DNA of 64,000 nt from Pseudonocardia hierapolitana (lineage in GTDB: Bacteria; Actinomycetota; Actinomycetes; Mycobacteriales; Pseudonocardiaceae). Both the position numbers and the translations under genes were made by a program. The notes under the pieces are model-generated. The model searched no databases, was not told the DNA's origin, and saw only the letters and a program-made list of their open reading frames with translations. Shown in pieces: positions 8,439-19,555 of the stretch; positions within the stretch are counted from its first letter, which is position 1, and every line of letters starts with the position of its first letter. The stretch spans positions 2,914,001 through 2,978,000 of the forward strand of contig NZ_VIWU01000001.1 of NCBI RefSeq assembly GCF_007994075.1. Reading direction: 5' to 3'.

Positions 8439-8446
8439 TGACCCGC
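8422..8446. promoter_or_regulatory. Candidate operator overlapping the -10 box of the iol promoter
   Basis: gcgggtcag (8422-8430) and ctgacccgc (8438-8446) are perfect 9-bp inverted arms with a 7-base centre. They span the -10 element, the expected place for repression by the divergent GntR protein. The stem could also form in the early RNA. Confidence 0.55.
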
Positions 8447-8487
8447 GTGTCCGGGGTCACCTCCGAACACGGACGAAGGGGAGGCGG

Positions 8488-9441
8488 ATGGCCGGGTTCG
8501 AGGTGCTCACCATGGGCCGCATCGGCGTGGACGTGTACCCGCTGCAGACCGGGGTGTCGCTGCGCGAGGTGCAGACGTTCGGCAAGTACCTCGGCGGCAG
8601 CGCGACGAACGTGTCGGTCGCGGCAGCGCGTCACGGGCGGCGCAGCGCCGTGATCAGCAGGACCGGGCAGGACCCGTTCGGCGAGTTCATCCACGACGCG
8701 CTGCGCGGCTTCGGCGTGGACGACCGGTACGTCACGCCGGTGCCGCACCTGCCGACGCCGGTGACGTTCTGCGAGATCTTCCCGCCCGACGACTTCCCGC
8801 TGTACTTCTACCGCTTCCCCAAGGCCCCCGACCTGGAGATCCACGCCGACGAGCTGGACATGGACGCCGTGCGGGACGCCGGCGTGTTCTGGATGACCGG
8901 CACCGGCCTGTCCCAGGAGCCGAGCCGCGAGGCAACACTCGCCGCCCTGCAGGCACGGGGCAAGGCGGGCATCACCGTGTTCGACCTCGACTACCGCCCG
9001 ATGTTCTGGCCCTCCCGCGAGGAGGCCCGCCGCTGGTACCGGGAGGCGCTGCCGCACGTCACGGTGGCCGTCGGCAACCTCGACGAGTGCGACACCGCGG
9101 TCGGGACCCGCGAGCCGGACGCCGCGGCCAAAGCGCTGCACGAGGCGGGCGTCGAGCTCGCGGTCGTGAAGCAGGGGCCTGCGGGCGTGCTCGCCTCCGA
9201 CGGGACCACGCAGGTCGTCGTCCCTCCGGTCCCCGTCGAGGTGGTCAACGGCCTGGGCGCGGGCGACGCGTTCGGCGGTGCGCTGTGCCACGCCCTGCTG
9301 TCGGGCTGGGACCTGGAGCGCGCGATGCGGTTCTGCAATGCCGCCGGCGCGATCGTCGCGGGCCGGCTGGCCTGCGCGGAGGCGATGCCCACGACCGACG
9401 AGGTCGAGGCCAAGCTCGGGGAGGCCGTCCGTGCTGGCTGA
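8488..9441 (+). CDS. iolC: 5-dehydro-2-deoxygluconokinase (PfkB family)
   Basis: 317 residues from ATG 8488, chosen because aaggggaggcgg precedes it and the conserved MAGFEVLTMGRIGVDVYP begins there; an upstream in-frame ATG lies inside the promoter. PfkB signature 1 is seen as GGSATNVSVAAARHG, and signature 2 as NGLGAGDAFGGALCHALL with the catalytic aspartate. The enzyme phosphorylates 5-dehydro-2-deoxy-D-gluconate in the cytosol, the fifth step of myo-inositol breakdown. First gene of the operon; the following gene overlaps it by 11 bases. Confidence 0.95.
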   Translation: MAGFEVLTMGRIGVDVYPLQTGVSLREVQTFGKYLGGSATNVSVAAARHGRRSAVISRTGQDPFGEFIHDALRGFGVDDRYVTPVPHLPTPVTFCEIFPPDDFPLYFYRFPKAPDLEIHADELDMDAVRDAGVFWMTGTGLSQEPSREATLAALQARGKAGITVFDLDYRPMFWPSREEARRWYREALPHVTVAVGNLDECDTAVGTREPDAAAKALHEAGVELAVVKQGPAGVLASDGTTQVVVPPVPVEVVNGLGAGDAFGGALCHALLSGWDLERAMRFCNAAGAIVAGRLACAEAMPTTDEVEAKLGEAVRAG

Positions 9442-10306
9442 CCGACTGCAGGAGCTCGTCGAGCTGCGGGTGCGCAGGCCGCAGGCCGTGGCCGAGGCCG
9501 CGCGGCGCCGCCGCAAGCCCGACTCGCTGCTGGGCGAGCACGGCAGGCTGATGATGATCGCCGCCGACCACCCGGCCCGCGGCGCGCTGCGGGCAGGCGA
9601 CCGGCCCCTGGCCATGGCCGACCGCGGCGACCTGCTCGACCGGCTGTGCCTCGCGCTGTCCCGGCCCGGCGTCAACGGCGTCCTCGGTACCCCGGACGTG
9701 CTGGAGGACCTGCTGCTGCTCGGCGCGCTCGACGGCAAGGTCGTGGTCGGCTCCATGAACCGGGGCGGCCTGGCCGGCACGGCCTTCGAGATCGACGACC
9801 GGTTCACCGCCTTCGACGCGGCGAGCCTGGCGGCGGCCGGGTTCGAGGGCGGCAAGATGCTGGTCCGCATCGACCCGGAGGACCGCGCCACCGCGGCGAC
9901 GCTCGAGTCCTGCGGCCGGGCGGTGAGCGAGCTGGCCGGCCACCGGCTGATGGCGATGGTCGAGCCGTTCATCTCCCACCGCGTCGACGGCCGGGTGCGC
10001 AATGAGCTCACCACGGAGGCCATGATCCGCGCCTCGACGGTCGCCGCCGGGCTCGGCAACACGTCCGCCCACACCTGGCTCAAGGTCCCGATCGTCGAGG
10101 AGATGGAGCGCGCGATGGCCGCCACGACCCTGCCCGCGCTGATCCTCGGCGGGGAGGTGACCGAGGACCAGGACGCCGCCTTCGCGAGCTGGAGCAAGGC
10201 CCTCGCGCTGCCGACGGTGAAAGGCCTGGTGATCGGCCGGTCGCTGCTCTACCCACCGGGCGACGACGTGGCGGGGGCGGTAGACGCGGCGGTGGGGCTC
10301 CTGTGA
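9431..10306 (+). CDS. Cgl0158-type (beta/alpha)8 aldolase
   Basis: 291 residues from GTG 9431, overlapping the iolC stop. It is a class I aldolase-like barrel (MMIAADHPARGALR, VVVGSMNRGGL, HTWLKVPIVEEMERAM, LILGGEVTED), matching the family named after C. glutamicum Cgl0158, which sits beside iolC in many actinobacteria. No IolJ of the Bacillus class II type is present in this window, so this protein is the natural candidate to cleave 5-dehydro-2-deoxygluconate 6-phosphate into glycerone phosphate and malonate semialdehyde. The lysine in HTWLKVP is a plausible Schiff-base residue, inferred from position only. Confidence 0.85.
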   Translation: MLADRLQELVELRVRRPQAVAEAARRRRKPDSLLGEHGRLMMIAADHPARGALRAGDRPLAMADRGDLLDRLCLALSRPGVNGVLGTPDVLEDLLLLGALDGKVVVGSMNRGGLAGTAFEIDDRFTAFDAASLAAAGFEGGKMLVRIDPEDRATAATLESCGRAVSELAGHRLMAMVEPFISHRVDGRVRNELTTEAMIRASTVAAGLGNTSAHTWLKVPIVEEMERAMAATTLPALILGGEVTEDQDAAFASWSKALALPTVKGLVIGRSLLYPPGDDVAGAVDAAVGLL

Positions 10307-11244
10307 GCGGGCAGATCGGTTCCGACGAACGGCTCGTTGGCCGGATAGGTTCCGACGAACGCGCCGTTCGTCGGAACGTCGGGCCGCTCGTGCGGCGGGG
10401 CGAGACCTCCGAGGGGCCCTTCTCCCTCGTCGTGACGCCCGAGAACGCCGGGTGGGAGTACAGCTCGTTGCGCGTCCTCGAGCTGGCCCCGGGTGCGAGC
10501 GTCACCTTCGCGACCGGCCCGGACGAGATGGTCGTGCTGCCGCTGTCGGGTGGCTGCCGGGTGTCGTGCGACGGCGAGACGTTCGACGTGGCCGGCCGGC
10601 GTAGCGTCTTCACCCGCGTGAGCGACTTCGCCTATGTGCCACGGGACGCCGAGGTCACCGTGTCGTCCGCGGGCGGTGGGCGGTTCGCGCTCCCCGCCGC
10701 CCGGGCCACGCGGCGGCTGCCCGCGCGCTACGGCCCTGCCGAGGGCGTGGCGGTGGAGCTGCGCGGCGCAGGCCAGGCCAGCAGGCAGGTCAACAACTTC
10801 TGCAACCCGCAGACCTTCGACGCCGACAAGCTGATCGCCGTCGAGGTGCTCACCCCCGGGGCGAACTGGTCGTCGTTCCCGCCGCACAAGCACGACGAGG
10901 AGCGCGAGGGCGAGGCGCAGCTCGAAGAGGTCTACTACTTCGAGGTCGACCGCGACGGCCCCGCCTACCAGCGCGTCTACACCTCGGGACCGGGCCGGGA
11001 GATCGACGTCTGCGCCGAGGTGCGCAGCGGCGATACCGTGCTCATCCCCCACGGCTGGCACGGCCCGTCGATGGCCACGCCCGGCTACGACCTCTACTAC
11101 CTCAACGTGATGGCCGGCCCGAGCCCGGACCGGGCGTGGCTGATCTGCGACGACCCGGCCCACGCCTGGGTACGCCGCACATGGGACGACCAGGAGGTCG
11201 ATCCACGCCTCCCGTTGACGACGACCGAGGAGACGACGGCGTGA
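10303..11244 (+). CDS. iolB: 5-deoxy-glucuronate isomerase, with an unusual N-terminal insert
   Basis: 313 residues from GTG 10303, overlapping the preceding stop by four bases. The cupin body starts near residue 30 (VRRGETSEGPFSLVVTPENAGW) and holds the metal-binding FPPHKHDEE with downstream EEVYYFEV and HGWHGPS. It converts 5-deoxy-glucuronate to 5-dehydro-2-deoxygluconate. Residues about 5-28 are abnormal: two copies of IGSDER encoded by a 30-bp palindromic repeat lie between the start codon and the conserved body. An in-frame GTG at 10390 could provide a start without the insert, but it has no obvious ribosome site. Confidence 0.94.
   Translation: MSGQIGSDERLVGRIGSDERAVRRNVGPLVRRGETSEGPFSLVVTPENAGWEYSSLRVLELAPGASVTFATGPDEMVVLPLSGGCRVSCDGETFDVAGRRSVFTRVSDFAYVPRDAEVTVSSAGGGRFALPAARATRRLPARYGPAEGVAVELRGAGQASRQVNNFCNPQTFDADKLIAVEVLTPGANWSSFPPHKHDEEREGEAQLEEVYYFEVDRDGPAYQRVYTSGPGREIDVCAEVRSGDTVLIPHGWHGPSMATPGYDLYYLNVMAGPSPDRAWLICDDPAHAWVRRTWDDQEVDPRLPLTTTEETTA
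10320..10376. repeat. Two 30-bp palindromic units inside the 5' end of iolB
   Basis: ttccgacgaacg occurs at 10320 and again at 10350. Its inverse cgttcgtcggaa is exact at 10365-10376 and degenerate (cgttggccgga) at 10335-10345. Words alternate forward and reverse every 15 bases, and the unit repeats after 30 bases, i.e. ten codons, so the iolB frame is kept. The second unit is a perfect 12-bp inverted repeat with a 3-base loop. Confidence 0.93.
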
Positions 11245-13099
11245 AGCTGACCGTGGCCCAGGCGCTCGTGCGGTTCCTCGCGAACCAGTACAGCGAGCGC
11301 GACGGCGTGGAGCACCGGCTGATCCCGGGCTGCTTCGGGATCTTCGGGCACGGCAACGTGGCCGGGCTCGGGCAGGCGCTGCTGGAGGCCACCCGCACCG
11401 GCGTGGACCTGCCTTACCACCTGGCCCGCAACGAGCAGGGCATGGTGCACACGGCCGTCGGCTACGCCCGGATGCGCAACCGCCTGCAGGCGATAGCGTG
11501 CACCGCATCGATCGGACCTGGCTCGACGAACATGGTCACCGGCGCCGCGCTCGCCACCACCAACCGGATCCCGGTGCTGCTGCTGCCGTCGGACGTGTTC
11601 GCCACCCGCGTCGCCAACCCGGTGCTGCAGGAGCTGGAGGACCCGCGCACCTTCGACATCTCGGTCAACGACGCGTTCCGGCCGGTCTCCCGGTTCTTCG
11701 ACCGCGTGTGGCGGCCCGAGCAGCTGCCGTCGGCGCTGTTGGGTGCGATGCGCGTGCTCACCGATCCGGCCGAGACCGGCGCCGTGACGATCTCGCTGCC
11801 GCAGGACGTGCAGGCCGAGGCGTACGACTGGCCGGAGGAGCTGTTCGCGCCGCGGGTCTGGCACATCCCGCGCGCGGTGCCCGAGCCCGCTGCGCTGGCC
11901 AGGGCCGCCGAGCTGATCCGCTCGGCGGAGCGCCCGCTGGTCGTCGCGGGCGGCGGGGTGCACTACAGCGAGGCCACCGACGCGCTGCGCCGCTTCGCCG
12001 AGGCCACCGGCATCCCCGTCGGGGACACGCAGGCCGGCAAGGGCGCGCTGCTGTGGGACCACCCGGAGGCGGTCGGCGGTGTCGGTTCCACCGGCTCGCC
12101 GGTCGCGAACGCGCTGGCCCGCGAGGCCGACGTCGTCATCGGGATCGGCACCCGCTACAGCGACTTCACCACCGCGTCCCGCACCGCGTTCCAGCACCCG
12201 GGCGTGCGGTTCGTCAACCTCAACGTCGCGGCGTTCGACGCGGCCAAGCACGCGGGCGAGATGCTGGTCGCCGACGCGCGCGCGGGGCTGGAGGCGCTCA
12301 CCGACGCCCTCGCCGGCTACCGGGCCTCCTCGACGTGGGACGTCTCCGCCTGGAACCGGACCGTCGACGAGGCGTTCCACCTGGGGCACCAGCCGCTCCC
12401 GGCGCAGACGGAGGTGCTCGGCGCGCTCAACGAGGAGATGGCGCCCACCGACGTGGTCGTGCAGGCGGCCGGGTCGATGCCCGGCGACCTCCAGATGCTG
12501 TGGCGCGCGCGGGACGCGAAGCAGTACCACGTGGAGTACGCCTACTCCTGCATGGGCTACGAGATCGCCGGCGCGCTGGGGATCAAGATGGCGGCCCCGG
12601 AGCGCGAGGTGTTCGCCCTGGTCGGTGACGGGTCGTACCTGATGATGGCGAGCGAGATCGTCACCGCGGTGTCGGAGGGGGTCAAGCTCAACCTCGTCAT
12701 CGTGCAGAACCACGGGTTCGCCTCGATCGGGGCGCTGTCGGAGTCGGTGGGCTCGCAGCGGTTCGGCACCGCCTACCGGTACCGCAATCCCGACACCGGC
12801 CTGCTCGACGGCCAGACACTCCCGGTCGACCTCGCCGCCAACGCCGAGAGCCTCGGCGCCGACGTCATCCGCGTGCGCACGATCGAGGAGTTCCGCGAGG
12901 CGATCGCCCGCTCCCGCTCGTCCGACCGCACCACCGCGATCCACATCGAGACCGACCCGCTCGCCCCGGCACCCGACTCGGAGAACTGGTGGGACGTGCC
13001 GGTGGCCGAGGTCTCGCAGCTCGACTCCACCACCGCCGCCCGCAAGACGTACGAGGCGCACAAGTCGGAACAGCGCCCGCTGATCGGAGGCACCCCTCG

Positions 13100-13103
<4 letters not shown>
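11241..13103 (+). CDS. iolD: 3D-(3,5/4)-trihydroxycyclohexane-1,2-dione hydrolase (ThDP enzyme)
   Basis: 620 residues from GTG 11241, which overlaps the iolB stop. It is a thiamine-diphosphate enzyme with the pyrimidine-binding half first ([14 protein letters not shown] with its glutamate), a central Rossmann-like domain, and a C-terminal ThDP domain with the GDG...N motif ([15 protein letters not shown] ... VIVQNHG). IolD opens the ring of the diketo-inositol intermediate to 5-deoxy-glucuronate. Length and order of domains are normal for the family. It overlaps the next gene by four bases. Confidence 0.96.
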
Positions 13104-14596
<1,493 letters not shown>

Positions 14597-14598
14597 TC

Positions 14599-15522
14599 AT
14601 GGCGGCCCTGGACAGGCTCACCCTCGGCACCGCGCCCGACTCGTGGGGGGTGTGGTTCCCGTCCGACCCGAAGCAGGTCGGCTGGCAGCAGTACCTCGAC
14701 GAGATCGCGCAGGCCGGCTACCTGTGGACCGAACTGGGACCGTCCGGTTTCCTCCCGCAGGACCCGGCGCGCCTGCGCGACGAGCTGGACGCACGCGGCC
14801 TGCGGCTCTGCGGCGGCACGATCTTCGCCGGGCTGCATCGCGGGGCGGAGGCGCTCGACGAGGCGATCGAGGCGTGCGGCCGCGAGTCGCGCCTGCTCAC
14901 CGCGCTCGGCGCGCGCCACCTCGTGGTGCTCCCTGAGCAGTACACGGACATGCACACCGGAAGCGCCGTCCAGTCCGGCGACATCGATCCCGAGCAGTGG
15001 AAGAACCTCACCACCGGCTACGACCGGCTCGGGAAGGTCCTGCTCGAGGAGTTCGGCGTCGATCTGGTCTTCCACCCGCACGCCGACACCCACGTCGACA
15101 CCCAGGATCGGGTGGAGCGGTTCCTCGCCGACACCGACCCGCAGTACGTGAACCTGTGCCTGGACACCGGGCACATCTCCTACTGCTTCGGCGACAACAT
15201 CGCGATCATCGAACGCTTCCCCGAACGGATCCGCTACGTGCACCTCAAGCAGGTCGATCCGGCCGTGCGGGAGCGGGTTCGCGCCGAGAAGCTCTCGATG
15301 GCCGAGGCCGTCCCGCTCGGGGTGATGGTCGAGCCGCCCTACGGGGAGCCCGACATGCCACCGCTGCTCGACGCACTCGCCCGGCTGGAAACCGACCTGT
15401 TCACGGTGGTCGAGCAGGACCTCTACCCGGTCGAGCCGCACATCCCGTTGCCCATCGGCGCACGCACGGCCGGGTACTTCCGGGGCTGCGGCCTCGGCCC
15501 GGTCCGCAGGTGGCCCTACTGA
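14599..15522 (+). CDS. IolE/IolI-like sugar isomerase/dehydratase (xylose-isomerase-like TIM barrel)
   Basis: 307 residues from ATG 14599. The start LGTAPDSWGVWF and later conserved FHPHADTHVDT, LCLDTGHISY and YVHLKQVD mark the AP-endonuclease-2/xylose-isomerase-like barrel with metal ligands in those histidines and acidic residues. In inositol operons such proteins are either 2-keto-myo-inositol dehydratase (IolE) or inosose isomerase (IolI). I cannot say which; a second member of the family closes the operon, and the two may split these jobs. Confidence 0.87.
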   Translation: MAALDRLTLGTAPDSWGVWFPSDPKQVGWQQYLDEIAQAGYLWTELGPSGFLPQDPARLRDELDARGLRLCGGTIFAGLHRGAEALDEAIEACGRESRLLTALGARHLVVLPEQYTDMHTGSAVQSGDIDPEQWKNLTTGYDRLGKVLLEEFGVDLVFHPHADTHVDTQDRVERFLADTDPQYVNLCLDTGHISYCFGDNIAIIERFPERIRYVHLKQVDPAVRERVRAEKLSMAEAVPLGVMVEPPYGEPDMPPLLDALARLETDLFTVVEQDLYPVEPHIPLPIGARTAGYFRGCGLGPVRRWPY

Positions 15523-15575
15523 CCCATTCCCAGCCCGCCGCTGCGGCCGGCTGTGCACTGGAAGGAAACTCAAAG

Positions 15576-16571
15576 ATGAGTACCAGGAAGACGATGCGCA
15601 CCTTGGCGGTGGCCGCGGCGCTCGGCATCGCGCTGGCGGCGTGCAGCAGCCAGGGCGGGGCCCAGCAGGAACAGGGCGGCGCGGGCGGCCCGGCCGGCGG
15701 CAACGTCGGCGGCGAGCAGTTCACGATCGCGATGGTCACGCACGAGCAGCCCGGCGACACGTTCTGGGACCGGATCCGGGCCGGCGCGGAGGACGCGGCG
15801 CGCGCACACAACGTCGACCTGAAGTACTCGAACGGCGCTCAGGCGCCCGAGCAGGCGACCCTGGTGCAGAACGCGATCGACAGCCAGGTCGACGGCCTCG
15901 CCGTCACGCTCGCCCAGGTGGAGCAGGTCGGCCCCGCGGCGAAGGCGGCGGCCGACCGCGGCATCCCGGTCGTGGCGTTCAACGCGGGGAAGGACGACTA
16001 CCAGCGGTTCGGCGCGAAGATGTACTTCGGGTCGGACGAGTCCCTCGCCGGCCAGGCCGCCGGTCAGCGCCTCGCCCAGGACGGCGCCCAGAAGGTGATC
16101 TGCGTGGTCCAGGAGCAGGGTCACGTCGCGCTCGAGGCCCGCTGCGCAGGTGTGGCCGCGAGCTTCCCGAACACGGAGAACCTGTACGTGCAGGGCACGG
16201 ACCTGCCGTCGGTGCGGTCGACGATCGGCGCGAAGCTGCAGGAGGACCCGTCGATCACGCACGTCATCGCGCTCGGCGCCCCGTTCGCCCTCACGGCGCT
16301 CGAGTCCGTCTCCGACGCCGGCAGCCAGGCGAAGGTCGCGACCTTCGACCTGAACGTCGACGCGGCGAAGGCGATCCAGGAGGGCACGCTCATGTTCGCC
16401 GTCGACCAGCAGCCCTACGTGCAGGGCTACATGGCCGTGGCATCGCTGTGGCTGAACCTCACCAACGGCAACGACATGGGCGGCGGCGGCCCCGTGCTCA
16501 CCGGCCCGTCCTTCGTCGACTCGACCAACGTCGAGCAGATCGTGACCTACGCGCAGAACAACAAGCGCTGA
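15576..16571 (+). CDS. Lipoprotein substrate-binding protein of a sugar/cyclitol ABC importer
   Basis: 331 residues with a lipoprotein signal ending LAAC (Cys 23), preceded by ggaagg eight or more bases before the ATG. The mature part is a periplasmic-binding-protein type 1 fold of the ribose/inositol group (FTIAMVTHEQPGDTFWDRIRAGAE; VDGLAVTLAQVEQ; GIPVVAFNAG; FDLNVDAAKAIQ). The context implies myo-inositol or a related cyclitol as ligand. It is anchored to the outer face of the cytoplasmic membrane. A strong hairpin follows its stop codon. Confidence 0.92.
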   Translation: MSTRKTMRTLAVAAALGIALAACSSQGGAQQEQGGAGGPAGGNVGGEQFTIAMVTHEQPGDTFWDRIRAGAEDAARAHNVDLKYSNGAQAPEQATLVQNAIDSQVDGLAVTLAQVEQVGPAAKAAADRGIPVVAFNAGKDDYQRFGAKMYFGSDESLAGQAAGQRLAQDGAQKVICVVQEQGHVALEARCAGVAASFPNTENLYVQGTDLPSVRSTIGAKLQEDPSITHVIALGAPFALTALESVSDAGSQAKVATFDLNVDAAKAIQEGTLMFAVDQQPYVQGYMAVASLWLNLTNGNDMGGGGPVLTGPSFVDSTNVEQIVTYAQNNKR

Positions 16572-16578
16572 TGCCCTC

Positions 16579-16610
16579 CCAGGGGGAGCCGGCCGCCCGG
16601 CTCCCCCTGG
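16579..16610 (+). terminator. Strong hairpin between binding-protein and permease genes
   Basis: Perfect 14-bp arms (16579-16592 and 16597-16610, ccagggggagccgg / ccggctccccctgg) with a ccgc loop start eight bases after the stop of the binding-protein gene. No T-run follows. In an operon this most likely protects or partly terminates the transcript so that the binding protein is made in excess of the membrane parts. Confidence 0.75.
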
Positions 16611-16634
16611 CCCTTCCCAACCCTGGAGCGAGCC

Positions 16635-17699
16635 ATGAGTTCACCCGTGGCGACCCAGCCGTCCCCTCCGACGCCGACCACCGAGGTCGAGCGTCCCAAG
16701 AAGTCGTTGCTGTCCACCCTGCTCACCCGTCCGGAGATCGGGTCGTTCGCGGCGGCGATCGCGATCTTCATCTTCTTCACCGTGATCGCCGAGCCGTTCC
16801 GCACGCTGCCGGCCCTGTCGACCGTGCTCTACGCGAGCTCGTCGATCGGCATCGTCGCGGTCGGCGTTGCCCTGTTGATGATCGGGGGCGAGTTCGACCT
16901 GTCCGCCGGCGTCTCGGTCGTGACGGGCGCGCTGACCGCGTCGATGATCAGCTACCAGCTGAACGCGAACCTGTGGGTCGGGGTGCTGGTCAGCCTGGTC
17001 GTGATGCTGGCGATCGGGTTCGTCAACGGGTACCTCGTGGTGCGGACCGGGATCCCGAGCTTCCTGATCACGCTGAGCACGTTCTTCATGCTGACGGGCA
17101 TCAACCTCGGGGTCACGAAGCTGGTCACCGGCACGGTGGCCACCCAGAACGTGGCTGACATGGACGGGTTCGCCTCCGCGCGCGCGGTCTTCGCCTCGGA
17201 GTTCGCACTCGGCGGTGTGACGGTCCGCATCACCGTGCTGTGGTGGATCTTCTTCGTGGCGCTGGCGACGTGGATCCTGCTGCGCACCCGGCTCGGCAAC
17301 TGGATCTTCGCGGTCGGCGGCAATGCGGCGAGCGCCCGCGCGGTCGGCGTGCCGGTGAACAAGGTCAAGATCGGCCTGTTCATGGGCGTGGCCTTCATGT
17401 GCTGGTTCTACGGGATGCACATCCTGTTCTCGTTCAACACCGTGCAGTCCGGGCAGGGCGTCGGCAACGAGTTCCTCTACATCATCGCCGCGGTCGTCGG
17501 CGGCTGCCTGCTCACCGGCGGGTACGGCTCGGCGATCGGCGCCGCTGTCGGCGCCTTCATCTTCGGGATGACCACCCAGGGCATCGTGTTCGCCGGCTGG
17601 GACCCGAACTGGTTCAAGTTCTTCCTCGGAGCGATGCTCCTGCTCGCGGTCATCCTCAACCTCTACGTCAAGAACTACGCCCTCAACCGCAGGAGCTGA
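16635..17699 (+). CDS. ABC transporter permease, RbsC type
   Basis: 354 residues, about ten hydrophobic helices, with the RbsC/BPD_transp_2 features [36 protein letters not shown] and the late [21 protein letters not shown]. It lies between the binding protein and the ATPase, so it forms the membrane channel of the same importer. The ATG at 16635 follows tggagcgagcc. A slightly long N-terminal cytoplasmic lead precedes helix 1. Confidence 0.92.
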   Translation: MSSPVATQPSPPTPTTEVERPKKSLLSTLLTRPEIGSFAAAIAIFIFFTVIAEPFRTLPALSTVLYASSSIGIVAVGVALLMIGGEFDLSAGVSVVTGALTASMISYQLNANLWVGVLVSLVVMLAIGFVNGYLVVRTGIPSFLITLSTFFMLTGINLGVTKLVTGTVATQNVADMDGFASARAVFASEFALGGVTVRITVLWWIFFVALATWILLRTRLGNWIFAVGGNAASARAVGVPVNKVKIGLFMGVAFMCWFYGMHILFSFNTVQSGQGVGNEFLYIIAAVVGGCLLTGGYGSAIGAAVGAFIFGMTTQGIVFAGWDPNWFKFFLGAMLLLAVILNLYVKNYALNRRS

Positions 17700-17704
17700 A
17701 GGTC

Positions 17705-18520
<816 letters not shown>

Positions 18521-18532
18521 AGGAGTACTCGC

Positions 18533-19555
18533 GTGACACTCGACGTCGGCGTCATCGGCACCGGCATGATCGGCCAGGACCACATCAGGCGGCTCACCTC
18601 GGTGCTGTCCGGCGCCCGGGTGGCCGCGGTGACCGACGTGGACCTCGACCGGGCCCGCGCGGTCGCCGACGGCGTCCCCGGGTCGGTCGTGCACGACACC
18701 GGCCAGGCCCTGATCGACGATCCGGGCGTCGACGCCGTCGTCGTCACGTCGTGGGGACCGACGCACGAGGAGTACGTGCTCGCCGCGATCTCCGCGGGCA
18801 AGCAGGTGTTCTGCGAGAAGCCACTGGCAACCACCCGCGAGGCGTGCGACCGGATCGTCGACGCCGAGGTCGCGACGGGCAAGCGGCTGGTGCAGGTCGG
18901 GTTCATGCGCCGGTTCGACCCGCAGTACCGGGCGATGAAGGCCGTCGTCACCAGCGGGGAGATCGGGGCGCCGCTGCTCATGCACGCGGCGCACCGCAAC
19001 CCCTCCGTGCCGGACTTCTTCACCAGCGACATGACGATCAACGACTCCACGGTCCACGACATCGACGTGGCCCGCTGGATGTTCGACGACGAGATCGCGG
19101 CCGTCACCGTGCTGAAGGGGCGGATCAGCCGCAAGGCGAAGGCGGGGTTCAACGACCCGCTGCTCGTGCTGCTGGAGATGCGCAGCGGCGTGATCGTGGA
19201 CGTCGAGGCGATGGTGAACGCGGGCTTCGGCTACGACATCCGCGGCGAGGTGGTCTGCGAGGACGGCACCGTGGAGCTGTCGGAGAGCGCGGGCGCCGTC
19301 GTCAAGCTCGCCGGCCGGTACTCCGGACGTGTGCCGGAGACCTGGAAGGAGCGGTTCGTCGGGGCGTTCGACCTGGAGCTGCAGGCCTGGGTCGACGCCG
19401 TCTCGGCGGGCGGGAGCACCGGCCCGAGCGCGTGGGACGGCTACGCGGCCACGGTCGCGTGCGAGACGGGCCTCGCGGCGCTGCGCAGCGGGCTGCGCGA
19501 GGAGGTCGTCCTGCGGGAGCGGCCCGACCTGTACGCCAAGGAAGGAGTGGCGTGA
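18533..19555 (+). CDS. iolG: myo-inositol 2-dehydrogenase (Gfo/Idh/MocA)
   Basis: 340 residues from GTG 18533. The Rossmann loop is GVIGTGMIGQDH, followed by WGPTHEEYV, the family lysine motif EKPLATT, GFMRRFDPQY, and the catalytic segment NDSTVHDIDVARW with Asp and His as in B. subtilis IolG; WDGY near the end also matches. NAD+-dependent oxidation of myo-inositol to scyllo-inosose is the first catabolic step. It sits directly behind the importer genes and overlaps the next dehydrogenase by four bases. Confidence 0.95.
   Translation: MTLDVGVIGTGMIGQDHIRRLTSVLSGARVAAVTDVDLDRARAVADGVPGSVVHDTGQALIDDPGVDAVVVTSWGPTHEEYVLAAISAGKQVFCEKPLATTREACDRIVDAEVATGKRLVQVGFMRRFDPQYRAMKAVVTSGEIGAPLLMHAAHRNPSVPDFFTSDMTINDSTVHDIDVARWMFDDEIAAVTVLKGRISRKAKAGFNDPLLVLLEMRSGVIVDVEAMVNAGFGYDIRGEVVCEDGTVELSESAGAVVKLAGRYSGRVPETWKERFVGAFDLELQAWVDAVSAGGSTGPSAWDGYAATVACETGLAALRSGLREEVVLRERPDLYAKEGVA

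Noticed and set aside
8407..8487. Upstream ATG start for iolC
   Set aside because: It falls inside the promoter and operator; the ATG at 8488 has a strong ribosome site and the conserved start.
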